A stretch of 36,803 nucleotides of DNA from Heliobacterium chlorum (GCF_014502795.1 NZ_JACVHF010000027.1:1-36803), one strand, 5' to 3'; positions 24,363 through 32,581 are shown, numbered from the stretch's first letter. Notes: a model not told the origin generated them from the sequence alone. Translations and numbers: made by a program.

Positions 24363-25016
24363 ATGGGAAACTGGCATGATGTGCTGAGCTATTCGGGAAA
24401 GTATCTATCCGGTTTGGGGATTACCTTGGAAGTTTCCTTGTATGCACTGCTGTTGTCCCTGGCGATCGGCGTCGTGATCGCTATTTTTCGAGTTACTTCC
24501 TCGAAGGTGCTCAATGGCTTTGGGGCAGCCTATGTAGAGTTCTTTCAAAACACGCCATTGATTATTCAAGTTTTCTTCTTTTATTACGGTTCCCCGGCTA
24601 TGGGCTTGAACATCTCCGGCTTAGCCTGTGGAACGTTAGGTCTGGCCGTATACACTGGCGCCTATATGGGAGAAGTGTTCCGGGCGGGCATCCAAGCGGT
24701 ACCCAAAGGACAGATGGAGGCAGCTCGGTCATCGGGGATGAACTATCTGCAGGCGATGGGCTATGTCATTTTGCCGCAAGCCGTGAAAATTATTCTTCCG
24801 CCCTTGACCAACCAGATGGTGAATATGGTCAAGAACTCAGCCATTTTAAGCACGATCGCTGTGACCGACTTGATGTATCAAACGTATTTAATTTCCTCGG
24901 ATACGTTCATCGTCTTTGAGGTGTTTATTTTCGCCGCTTTGCTGTATCTGACGATTACTGTACCGCTCAGTACCTTTGCTAACCTATTGGAACGGCGGTT
25001 GCAGCGAAGTTCCTAA
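24363..25016 (+). CDS. Amino-acid ABC importer, permease subunit 1, 217 aa
   Basis: A His/Glu/Gln/Arg/opine-type permease with about five TM helices. The N-terminal 'YLSGLGITLEVSLYALLLSLAIGV' is split across the first TM. The family's 'FFQNTPLIIQVFFFYYG' and the ABC-interacting EAA loop 'EAARSSGMNYLQAMGYVILPQAVKIILPP' (in parts) are present. ATG 24363 is preceded by AAAGGAGG; an open frame upstream to 24318 runs through the terminator and is not used. It is 15 bases from the second permease, and together they would form the heterodimeric channel served by the ATPase at 22649. Confidence 0.93.
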   Translation: MGNWHDVLSYSGKYLSGLGITLEVSLYALLLSLAIGVVIAIFRVTSSKVLNGFGAAYVEFFQNTPLIIQVFFFYYGSPAMGLNISGLACGTLGLAVYTGAYMGEVFRAGIQAVPKGQMEAARSSGMNYLQAMGYVILPQAVKIILPPLTNQMVNMVKNSAILSTIAVTDLMYQTYLISSDTFIVFEVFIFAALLYLTITVPLSTFANLLERRLQRSS

Positions 25017-25031
25017 GAGAGGAGGGGACCT

Positions 25032-25694
25032 ATGGAAGCGTCTAAATGGATGATCTTATTCGAGCCGAAGAATCTCAAGTTCCTGATGCAGGGGCTGCAG
25101 TGGACGATAGAACTGGCCCTTGTCAGTATCGCACTGAGTCTCTTCTTCGGCATGGTGATCTGTGCCTTGCGCATTTCTCAATTCCGGTTCCTGCGCTATC
25201 CGGCTTTTTTCTATATTGAGTCTTTGCGCAATCTCCCGTTGATTTTGCTGATCTTTTTTACTTATTTTGCGCTCCCGGTCATCGGGGTCAACCTCTCCAA
25301 GTTCTGGGCGGCTGTCGTCGCTTTCACCATCTTTACATCGGCTTTAGTGGCGGAAATCATCCGTGGCGGGATCCAATCGATCCCCAAGGGTCAGTGGGAA
25401 GCGGCTCGCTCTCAAGGGTTTACGTACCTGCAGACGATGGTTTTCATCATCATGCCGCAGGCACTGCGAAAGATGATTCCCCCACTCTTGAGCCAGTTCA
25501 TCACCTTGACGAAAGACACCTCCTATGCAACGATTATCGGGCTGCAGGAATTGACTGGGCAGGCGTCACTGACCTTTATTGAGTACAACAACCCGATTCA
25601 GACTCTCCTGTTGGTCGCTTGCATCTACTTTATCATCAATTTTGCCATGTCCCGTTTGGGTCGTTTGGTAGAACAGCGTATGGCAATGGGATAA
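25032..25694 (+). CDS. Amino-acid ABC importer, permease subunit 2, 220 aa
   Basis: The second permease of the same family, with an N-terminal 'LMQGLQWTIELALVSIALSL', 'YIESLRNLPLILLIFF' and the EAA loop 'GQWEAARSQGFTYLQTM' followed by 'IMPQALRKMIPPL'. About five TM helices are expected. GAGGAGGGG lies at good distance ahead of ATG 25032. Two non-identical permeases, one ATPase and one lipoprotein complete the importer. The operon ends at the terminator at 25731. Confidence 0.93.
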   Translation: MEASKWMILFEPKNLKFLMQGLQWTIELALVSIALSLFFGMVICALRISQFRFLRYPAFFYIESLRNLPLILLIFFTYFALPVIGVNLSKFWAAVVAFTIFTSALVAEIIRGGIQSIPKGQWEAARSQGFTYLQTMVFIIMPQALRKMIPPLLSQFITLTKDTSYATIIGLQELTGQASLTFIEYNNPIQTLLLVACIYFIINFAMSRLGRLVEQRMAMG

Positions 25695-25730
25695 AGAGGT
25701 TAGCCATCATGATTAGGAATGATCCCTTTG

Positions 25731-25771
25731 CCCTCTGTCGGAATGAACTTAACGTTCGGCAGAGGGTTTTC
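25731..25771 (+). terminator. Rho-independent terminator of the amino-acid importer operon
   Basis: CCCTCTG (25731-25737) pairs with CAGAGGG (25760-25766). Further pairs inside TCGGA/TTCGG lengthen the stem, and TTTT follows. Confidence 0.8.
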
Positions 25772-25847
25772 GCTTTCCCATGACCGATTGGATCAGCTCA
25801 CTTGATTTGATAAAATAAAGCATATCGTTTACTGGGAGTGAGACAGA

Positions 25848-26576
25848 TTGAACCACCCACCGAAGATCATCGCCGTGATGAGCGGCAAAGGTGGCGTTGG
25901 CACGTCAACTATCACAGCGCTCTTAGGGGCTGGTTTGACGAAAGCGGGACTCCTAACGGGTCTTTTGGATGCCGATCCGGTTGGACCGGTGATTCCAGTG
26001 ATGTTTGGAGTAAACCAGCGGATGGAGCAGAGAGGAGGTAAGCTACATCCCTCTTTGAGCCGAGATGGACTCCAAATCGTTTCAGCGGGACTATTACCAG
26101 AGAAGCTTATTGACTTTTCTGTGGAGGGACCGGATAAAGTCATTCAGGCCATCATATCTCATGGGCAGTGGGCTCCCTTGGATGTCTTGCTTATCGATAT
26201 GCCAGCCGGTTTTAATGATATTCATCGTTTTCTATTCAACGAATTGCCGGTGGTAGGTGTCGTCATGGTGACGTCCCAACGAGAATTAGACCGCCTGGCG
26301 ATTCGCAATGTCATGTCTATTTTGGCGAGACGAGCTGTCCCCATCTTGGGTGTCGTTGAAAACGGGGGAGAGACCGAGTGTCCCTCTTGCAGTTCCCTGA
26401 TTCGCCTCAGTGATCGAGAAGATCTGTTAGCGGAAGACTGTGAAGTGGTGGGATGTCTTCCCTGGACGAAAAAGCTGGCAGAGTTCGCTCGAGAAGGCCG
26501 TATCGAAGATTACAATCACCCGCTCGTCTTTCAGATGGCAGTAACTGTATGGGAAAATGCGAACAAAAAGGATTGA
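25848..26576 (+). CDS. MinD/Mrp-family P-loop protein with altered Walker A, 242 aa
   Basis: The N-terminus reads 'IIAVMSGKGGVGTSTITALL', 'GLLDADPVGPVIPVMFGV', 'LDVLLIDMPAGFND' and 'GVVMVTSQRELDRLAIRNV', the order seen in Mrp/NBP35 (ApbC) iron-sulfur carriers and MinD-like ATPases. A CxxC ('ECPSCSS') near residue 185 fits the Mrp cluster-binding motif. The deviant Walker A keeps its first Lys (14), but the second, nucleotide-gripping Lys is Thr 19 (ACG at 25902). ATP hydrolysis is therefore doubtful. Start is TTG 25848 behind GGGAGTGAG. The family role would be Fe-S cluster delivery or positioning; the substitution leaves this open. The stop codon overlaps a promoter for downstream transcription. 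Confidence 0.85.
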   Translation: MNHPPKIIAVMSGKGGVGTSTITALLGAGLTKAGLLTGLLDADPVGPVIPVMFGVNQRMEQRGGKLHPSLSRDGLQIVSAGLLPEKLIDFSVEGPDKVIQAIISHGQWAPLDVLLIDMPAGFNDIHRFLFNELPVVGVVMVTSQRELDRLAIRNVMSILARRAVPILGVVENGGETECPSCSSLIRLSDREDLLAEDCEVVGCLPWTKKLAEFAREGRIEDYNHPLVFQMAVTVWENANKKD

Positions 26577-26601
26577 CAAAATCAGAAGTACGGCGTAAGA
26601 T
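26573..26601 (+). promoter_or_regulatory. Sigma-A promoter downstream of the MinD/Mrp-like gene
   Basis: TTGACA (26573-26578) and TAAGAT (26596-26601) with a 17-base spacer. The -35 box overlaps the stop codon of the upstream gene. Transcription would begin near 26608, nearly 400 bases before the next clear coding start at 27003. Confidence 0.6.
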
Positions 26602-26607
26602 GTAATC

Positions 26608-26765
26608 AAGAGGAACGGCCATAACGGCTGCAACCTCTCTCCGATGCAGGTGGGAGAGGCGAAAAGGGACGGCGGATCGAAATGGCTGCTCCTTATTGTA
26701 GCCCGGCCTGCCTGGCCGGCGGAAAGGGGATCTGCAAATCATGCAGATCTCTTTCCATTTTAAAA
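26608..26765 (+). ncRNA. Candidate structured RNA (small RNA or riboswitch-like leader)
   Basis: Behind the promoter lie three solid hairpins. They are CCTCTCTCC (26634-26642) with GGGAGAGG (26652-26659), CGGCC (26704-26708) with GGCCG (26714-26718), and GGAAAGGGGATCTGCA (26721-26736) with TGCAGATCTCTTTCC (26742-26756). The last ends in ATTTTAAAA and may be a weak terminator. The segment is GC-richer than the AT-rich stretch 26766-27002 that follows, in which I see nothing. A 75-codon frame (26682-26909) overlaps it, but has no good ribosome site. No known RNA family was recognised. Confidence 0.4.
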
Positions 26766-27002
26766 TGCATAACTTATAACATGAGGTTTAATTTGATCTG
26801 GATAAAGTTCGGTACGTATGCCCCGACCTATCCATTTTGCCATACCTTTATTCCTTTACAGTATTTATTATTTTCAGAAAAAAGGAATTTCGACAAAAAG
26901 CAAGAATAAAATACTGGATTCGATTTGGTTGAATCTGGTATATTGGATTAGGGGTTAATATGTTTGAAGTAAAAAATATGGCATTGAGGGAGGTGACCGG
27001 GG

Positions 27003-27908
27003 ATGGCAAGAGTACTCATCGTAAATGATTCGGCGTTGGAGACTAAAATTTTAATGGATGAACTGTGTCGCAGCGGTTTTCAGGTGGAAAACGCCCGGGA
27101 CGGTGAAACAGCTCTCACGGTAATCCAAAGTTTTCAACCCGATGTGATTATCGCCGATATCGTGTTACCCCGGTTAAATGGATGGGATCTGGCCCGCCGC
27201 CTCAAGGAAAATGCTGACACAAGTGATGTGCCGATTATTTTTGCTTCTTCCAGTGAAAATAAAAGCGACCGCTTCGAAAGTCTAAAAGCAGGCGGTTCCG
27301 ATTATATTACGAAACCGATTGATTATGAAGAATTGTTGCTTCGCATTGAAGTCGCCCTCCGGCATAAGATTTCGATTGATAGTTTAAAGCGTCGCGAGGG
27401 GATTTTGCGGGCCGGTTCCGTACGGGATACTCTCACGGGATTGTATAACCGTCGTTACTTTGATCAAAAATTAACGGAAGAATTGGCTCGAGTTGACCGT
27501 TTTGGCAGCATGCTTGCCTTAATGATGATCGACATCGACCATTTTAAACACATCAACGATACATATGGGCACCTGGTCGGGGACAAGATTTTGATTAACC
27601 TAGCCGGGCGGTTAAACCAAAGGGTGAGAGCCACCGATACGGTTTGCCGTTTTGGTGGTGAAGAGTTCGCCATTATCGCAGCCGAGACAGATCTGAAAGG
27701 GGCTTTTGTGCTTGCCGAGAAGATCCGGGAGATCGTGAGCGCTGAACCTTATGTGATTTCTGAAGACCTGACGATCGATGTGACAGCGAGTTTTGGCATC
27801 ACCGAATGTCGCAAGCATAATGAAACTGTACAAAGTCTCATCGACCGGGCCGATAAAGCCCTTTACCAGGCGAAGCGGAACGGTCGTAACCGAGTTGAAT
27901 GGCAGTAA
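27003..27908 (+). CDS. Response regulator diguanylate cyclase (REC-GGDEF), 301 aa
   Basis: A receiver domain (residues 1-120) has the phospho-acceptor Asp in 'DVIIADIVLPRLNGW', the Ser/Thr switch in 'IIFASSSE' and Lys in 'DYITKPIDYEEL'. The acidic pocket reads 'VND', with only one of the two usual acids. The GGDEF domain (about 135-300) has 'DTLTGLYNRRYFDQKL', 'MMIDIDHFKHINDTYGH' and the active-site 'RFGGEEFAII'. An inhibitory-site RxxD ('RATD') lies five residues upstream, so c-di-GMP product inhibition is expected. It synthesises c-di-GMP and belongs functionally with the two HD-GYP proteins of this window. The start has GGGAGGTGA ahead. There is no adjacent kinase. Confidence 0.93.
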   Translation: MARVLIVNDSALETKILMDELCRSGFQVENARDGETALTVIQSFQPDVIIADIVLPRLNGWDLARRLKENADTSDVPIIFASSSENKSDRFESLKAGGSDYITKPIDYEELLLRIEVALRHKISIDSLKRREGILRAGSVRDTLTGLYNRRYFDQKLTEELARVDRFGSMLALMMIDIDHFKHINDTYGHLVGDKILINLAGRLNQRVRATDTVCRFGGEEFAIIAAETDLKGAFVLAEKIREIVSAEPYVISEDLTIDVTASFGITECRKHNETVQSLIDRADKALYQAKRNGRNRVEWQ

Positions 27909-28032
27909 GGGGTTAGGGGTTCTTCTGGATGGGAATAGTCTTTCCTTTGCCGGGGATAGCTACAGTGACAAGGGCTTTGCACCGTTTCATCGGCAAAAGG
28001 TAAGGCCAATTTTCATAAAAGAGGTGGCCCGA

Positions 28033-28386
28033 ATGAAGGCTGAACCCTTTATCCACCCAGAGGTTCCAAGGGAGGTACAGAGTCATCCCTTATTTCAAAG
28101 AGTGCTTCCGTTCGTCAACAGTGGGAACCTAGCCGAATACCTGGCTGGTTGGACGCGGATCTACTATTTGCGGCACCATCCTTTTGTTTGTTCTGTCGAC
28201 CAGATCACCCCGAGCGATATGATCGGTTTTTTTCAAGAAACCTGCCGGGATTAACTAGATGAGGCGATTGAACGTTTCCCCGCTCAGGACAGCCGGTTTA
28301 GTCTGCGGCAACTGATCGATGAAACCATCTCTCGAGGGATTCGATATTACGGAGAAGTCGGGAGCCCTGATCGGCCCCTTCATTAG
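28033..28386 (+). pseudogene. Unknown gene interrupted by an in-frame TAA
   Basis: ATG 28033 follows a good site (AGAGGTGG) and gives a 73-residue product ending '...MIGFFQETCRD' at TAA 28252-28254. The same frame continues without interruption for 43 further codons with equally good coding character ('LDEAIERFPAQDSRFSLRQL', 'ISRGIRYYGEVG') to TAG 28384. A CAA to TAA change would restore a ~117-residue protein. The family is not recognised. It lies upstream of the truncated spoVR and ahead of a terminator. Genuine use of the short form, or a second start at 28259 (ATGAGG, different frame), seems less likely. A hairpin (CCTTTGCCG/CGGCAAAAGG) lies in the 124-base gap before it. Confidence 0.6.
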
Positions 28387-28438
28387 CTCAGTTCGACCAA
28401 CAGGAGTGTCGGAGAGATATAACGTTTTAGAAATAAGG

Positions 28439-28480
28439 AAAAAGCCGGTTTGTTCAAGCAGTGAACAGGCCGGCTTTTTA
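28439..28480 (+). terminator. Rho-independent terminator
   Basis: AAAAAGCCGG (28439-28448) pairs with CCGGCTTTTT (28470-28479). TGTTCA/TGAACA inside the loop adds a second stem. It separates the interrupted gene from spoVR. Confidence 0.9.
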
Positions 28481-28605
28481 TTGTTAAATAACTGTTATTA
28501 TAACGGCTGAGTGACTCATGCCCGTTAACTTTTCTTTTGAAGCAAGCAGGCCTCCCCTGTGCATAGACATATAAAAGACATGATAGGGAAGAAGGAGGTC
28601 TCAAA

Positions 28606-29457
28606 ATGGAAAAATCTCAATCTACACAGGATTTGGAGCGGTTGGAAAAGTCCCTACCGATGATCATGGATGTTGCCAAGGGGTTTGGTTTAGATTTCTA
28701 TGATATGCGCTTTGAAGTTGTACCAGCAGACGTATTGTATACCTTCGGTGCTTACGGGATGCCAACAAGGTTCAGCCACTGGTCTTTTGGCAAGAGCTTT
28801 CACCGTTTAAAAATGTCCTACGACTACAATCTGTCCAGAATCTATGAACTCGTGATCAACTCTTCTCCTTGCTACGCCTTTTTACTGGAGGGGAATACTC
28901 CCATACAAAATGAGTTAGTGGCCGCACATGTGCTGGCCCATTGTGATTTCTTTAAAAACAATGCCGCCTTTTCGGGGACATCCAGATTTATGGTTGAGTC
29001 GATGGCCTCCTCGGCTGATCGTATTCGAGAATACGAAATTCTCCACGGACTCGATAAGGTAGAGAGCTTCCTTGATGCAGTGATGGCCATTCAAGAACAC
29101 ATCGATCCTCATTACGGGACTGTGAAAGACGCTCTTCCACCAAAACCGAAAGTACATCCCGACAGCGCTTACGAAGATTTGTTTTCTCTGGAAACGAATC
29201 TTCTCTCGGAACGAGAGACGCCGTCAAAAGCGTCCCAAATAAGTACGGGTGACGATAAGACGAAAGAGCAGAATCGGAGATTACCAGAACGGCCGCAAAA
29301 GGATATCATGCTGTTTTTGATGAACCATAGTCCTTTTCTGGAAGATTGGCAGCGAGATATCTTATCGATCATGCGCGATGAGATGCTCTATTTTTGGCCG
29401 CAAATGCGCACGAAAATCATGAACGAAGGCTGGGGTTACGTTCGTGAAAGTGCTTAA
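28606..29457 (+). pseudogene. spoVR: SpoVR-family protein, C-terminally truncated (283 aa)
   Basis: Recognised from '[36 protein letters not shown]' (in parts), '[18 protein letters not shown]', '[15 protein letters not shown]' and '[21 protein letters not shown]'. SpoVR acts in spore cortex formation in Bacillus, and homologues also occur in non-sporulating bacteria. The family is usually about 470 residues. Here it matches up to 'TKIMNEGW' (near 29430) and then ends after 'GYVRESA' instead of continuing with the conserved 'YWH...' region. Roughly the last 180 residues are missing, and no continuation is found in other frames downstream. The ribosome site AAGGAGGT is intact. The break coincides with the start of the accessory region, suggesting deletion or insertion at that point. 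Confidence 0.88.
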
Positions 29458-29629
29458 AGGACGTTCTTTACTAAAAATAAAAAAACGTTTCAGCTAGCGA
29501 AAAAAACACAATAGCCATTCTGTTTCTTTCACTGTTTATAAAAGTAGATTGAATCAAATGAGTATTTTAAAAATATCCTTGGAAGGAACGCCCAGTAGAT
29601 TGTCGAATCTTTACGTCAGAGGTGTTTCT
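29458..29629. other. AT-rich junction between truncated spoVR and TIR genes
   Basis: A 172-base stretch with A/T runs, no coding frame and no recognisable terminator. It marks the change from core-like sequence to the accessory cluster. I looked for an attachment-site repeat, a tRNA remnant and an IS end and found none. Confidence 0.4.
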
Positions 29630-31639
29630 ATGCCAGACAGTGAGCTAAATGATTTTTTCATTAGCTATAACAAGGCTGACAAGACATGGGCGGAGTGAAT
29701 CGCTTGGGTTCTGGAAGATGCCGGGTACAGCGTCATTATCGAGGCGTGGGACTTTAACGCAGGTAAAAACTTTATCACGATGATGGATGAAGCACTAAAG
29801 ACATCTCGCCACCATTGCGGTTCTATCACCAGATTTTCTGACCTCACCTTACACGAAAGCTGAATGTACGGCCGTGTTTGCCCTGGATCCAGACGGGGTG
29901 AAGGGCACACTATTGCTGATTCGCGTCCAGCCATGCGAACTACAAGGAATATTTGCGTCACGTGCGTACATCGATTTGGTGGGTCTAAAAGAGACACATG
30001 CTAAGAATAAATTGCTCGGGGACATCCAAACTGGGCGAACGAAACCGGAGCAAAAACCCTTGTTTCCAGGTTCCTCCCCTATCCACCAAAAACCTCGATT
30101 CCCCGGTAGTCTGCCAGACATCCATAACATTCCCCACGCACGCAACATTAACTTTACCGGACGTAATACGTGCCTCAACACAATTCATAAAGCGTTAGCA
30201 TCAGGTGAACCGTTTGCCCTCACCCAAGCAATTACCGGCTTGGGCGGTATAGGCAAGACACAAATGGCACTGGAGTACGCCTATCGATATGCCGGAGACT
30301 ATGACATTATCTGGTGGCTAAGAGCAGAACAATCTGCTTTGTTGGCTGAAGATTATGCCAAATTGGCTCTTCAACTGAAGTTGATCAAACAAGCACCTGA
30401 TGAAGCATTGGACACGCCATTAGCGGTTGAGGCCGCACGAAGTTATCTTGAACAAAATGAAAGGTGGCTCCTAATCTTCGATAACGCACAGGAGAATGAA
30501 ACAATCGAAGACCTATACCTACCACGTGGGGGTGGTGGTCATATCCTAATTACTTCACGAAATCCAAATTGGGGAGGATTAGCCCATACTTTGCCCATTC
30601 AGACTTGGGAAAGGAAAGAGTCGATAGCATTCCTAAGGAAACGAACTGGTCAAATCGACGATGCTAATCAGGACCAATTGGCTCATGAACTTGGTGACTT
30701 ACCGTTGTCATTGGAGCAAGCAGCAGCCTATGCTAATAAAATGAAAATTTCGTTGAATGAATATCATGAACTATGGAAGAGCCACTGTAGAGAAATGTTG
30801 GAACAGGAAACCCCAGCATTTTATCATAAGGTTGTCGCAACCACCTGGTATATCGCTTACGAGCAAATATGCGAAACCCCGGCGGCAGATCTACTAAATT
30901 TGCTATCTTTTTTCTCCCCCGATAGTATTCCGGAACAACTGATACGGGCAGGATCGTATGAGAACGTCTCGGAAGCGCTTACCAAGGCAGTGGCCAATAA
31001 TTTGAAATGGAATGATGCGGTTTGGCCACTACTGCAGTACTCCATGGTAGAACGAAAGGAAAAAAACTTTTCGGTTCACCGTCTAGTTCAGGCTGTACTC
31101 GGGAAAAGTCGCCAAAAGAAGTGAAGGAGTTATGGCTAAAATCGGCGATGAACACCATCAGAAAGATGGTGCCTGATCGAGATGTTGTCCGGCGGTGGAG
31201 AGACTGGAGCTGGCTTTTACCACAGGCGCTGGCTGTTATTAAACATTCACAAGAGATGAATCGGTTTCTGGAAGAGCGAATAGAACTAATGGACGATGTC
31301 GGGAACTATTATCAGCGTAGTGCAGATTTTCGTGGATCGATGAAACTGTCTATGGCCCGGACCATCCAGAAGTAGCCATTGACGTGAACAACCTGTTTGG
31401 TGCTAAAAGCTCTGGGTGACTTGGCCGGGGCGAAGGCATGTCTGGAACGCGCGTTGAAGATCGATGAAACTGTCTATGGGCCGGGCCATCCTAACGTAGC
31501 CAGGGATATAACAAACCTGAGCTTGGTGCTAAAGATCCTGGGGGAATTGGACGGGGCGAAGGCATGTTATAAACAATCGTTGACGACGTTAGAAAAAGTT
31601 CTTCCCGAAGACCACCCCCCTATATTAAGAACGTTATGA
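29630..31639 (+). pseudogene. TIR-NB-ARC-TPR (NLR-like STAND) gene, multiply disrupted
   Basis: ATG 29630 behind GAGGTG begins a TIR domain ('DFFISYNKADKTWAE', 'WVLEDAGYSVIIEAWDF'). TGA at 29696 replaces a Trp codon. An extra C near 29807-29813 shifts the frame, after which the TIR resumes ('IAVLSPDFLTSPYTKAECTAVF'). An NB-ARC NTPase follows with P-loop 'GLGGIGKTQ', Walker B 'WLLIFDNA' and 'LGDLPLSLEQAAAY'. A one-base loss near 31100 shifts into the helical and TPR part. A deletion at about 31335 and a two-base loss near 31393 break the TPRs, and the last frame stops at 31637. Intact relatives are STAND NTPases in which NB-ARC and TPR parts sense and TIR destroys NAD. This copy should be inactive, though NB-ARC alone (frame open to 31124) could be expressed. 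Confidence 0.85.
31335..31491 (+). repeat. Direct repeats of a TPR unit
   Basis: A 33-base segment at 31335-31367 recurs with few differences at 31459-31491, encoding 'IDETVYGP.HP'. The offset is 124 bases, two short of the 126 (42 codons) expected for one TPR_12-type unit. This pinpoints a two-base deletion between the copies. Confidence 0.75.
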
Positions 31640-31651
31640 ATTATTTAAAAA

Positions 31652-32119
31652 ATGTTATATGAAAGGGGGGAGCTTACGAAGGACATCAAGGACTTTTTCA
31701 TCAGCTATAACAAAACAGACCATAAAATCGCCGAATGGATCGCATGGATATTAGAAGAAGCCGGCTACTCGGTAGTTATCCAAGCATGGGATTTCACCGT
31801 GGGAATAAACTTTATTGTCATGATGGACGAGGCTGCCAAACTAGCCAACCGCACTATTACTGTCCTTTCGCCAGACTACCTGAAGTCGGATTACACACCT
31901 GCGGAATGGGCCGCTGCCTTTAACCGAGATCCTAGAGGTGTCCACGGAACCCTACTACCGGTTCTCGTAAGGGAATGTAACCTCGAGGGATTACTAGCGC
32001 AAATTATTTACATAAAGTTGACCGGTCTTGATGAACAACAGGCTAAAGAAGTGTTATTAAACGGAGTCAGTCCAACTCGCCGGAAGCCTGCAAGAAAACC
32101 GAAATTTCCTCTTGGATAA
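31652..32119 (+). CDS. Stand-alone TIR-domain protein (start codon uncertain), 155 aa
   Basis: A single TIR domain: 'KDFFISYNKTDHKIAEWIAW', 'AGYSVVIQAWDF', 'NFIVMMDEAAKL', 'ITVLSPDYLKSDYTPAEWAAAF' with the likely catalytic NADase Glu at residue 85, then a Lys/Arg-rich tail 'RRKPARKPKFPLG'. It is closely related to the decayed TIR of the preceding gene, and its tail matches the linker that leads to NB-ARC there. It may therefore be a cut-off second copy. ATG 31652 has no ribosome site. A G-rich site (31665-31672) instead precedes ACG at 31676, exactly where ATG stands in the related gene, so the original start may have mutated. Whether it is expressed is doubtful. Confidence 0.7.
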   Translation: MLYERGELTKDIKDFFISYNKTDHKIAEWIAWILEEAGYSVVIQAWDFTVGINFIVMMDEAAKLANRTITVLSPDYLKSDYTPAEWAAAFNRDPRGVHGTLLPVLVRECNLEGLLAQIIYIKLTGLDEQQAKEVLLNGVSPTRRKPARKPKFPLG

Positions 32120-32249
32120 TATGTTTCGTCGTAAATCATGTGCAAGCGAGCACTGGATATGAAAGTACCAGCAATTTAAATAAGGCTTACATGAAAATGA
32201 TGTTAGAAGTCATCAATATTTAGCTACAACTGGGGCGGAAAAGGAGGTG

Positions 32250-32402
32250 TATAGAACAAACGGTGACAGCAGCTACTTTTAAGAATACGATGAACTTTCC
32301 TATATGGCTTCCGTCATGAGAGGCATTATATCCGGAGCGACAGTTTCTCTGCAACCTCAAGTACATTTCATTGACAGGGTATTGAAAAATATAATCGATT
32401 AA
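32250..32402 (+). pseudogene. Possible remnant of an unidentified protein gene
   Basis: Within the 462-base gap 32120-32581, one frame reads 'YRTNGDSSYF', a TAA at 32280, then 'EYDELSYMASVMRGII', 'SGATVSLQPQVHFIDRVLKN' and a stop at 32400. The composition looks protein-like and a GGAGGTG lies just ahead, but no start and no family are recognised. Apart from this and the palindrome at 32389, the gap holds AT-rich sequence only. Confidence 0.25.
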
Positions 32403-32412
32403 TCGATTATAT
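32389..32412. other. Perfect 24-bp palindrome
   Basis: ATATAATCGATT (32389-32400) is followed at once by its exact reverse complement (32401-32412). It includes a TATAAT and lies about 170 bases upstream of the TIR-TPR gene in AT-rich DNA. It could be a dimeric repressor operator. A TTGACA upstream (32371) is only 13 bases from the TATAAT, too close for a standard promoter. Confidence 0.5.
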
Positions 32413-32581
32413 ACCCAGTGGTCGATAACAAGTTAAAAGTTTAAAGACATTAAGAATCGCAATAAGAGTACGTAATTTATGTTTATTAATTAAATAGTAA
32501 TTATACTTGTATTTAAAGACAAAATTACTGATTAGCTTAGACTCTGTTTTATTATTAGTTTACTTAGTTGGAGGTATAAAA

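Noticed and set aside
26682-26909. 75-codon plus-strand frame with several cysteines at its start
   Set aside because: No convincing ribosome site. It overlaps strong hairpins, and its second half is low-complexity AT-rich translation. Kept only as an alternative to the RNA.
27793-28254. 153-codon frame beginning inside the GGDEF gene
   Set aside because: Its first 80 codons overlap the REC-GGDEF gene in another frame and an intergenic hairpin. Only the part from ATG 28033 has a ribosome site and coding character.
29874-31124. Annotating the NB-ARC frame as a complete independent gene
   Set aside because: It starts in the middle of a TIR domain and ends by frameshift ahead of its TPR part. 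It is a fragment of the disrupted TIR-NB-ARC-TPR gene.
32371-32395. TTGACA followed by TATAAT as a promoter
   Set aside because: The spacer is 13 bases, far from the 17 needed by sigma-A RNA polymerase.
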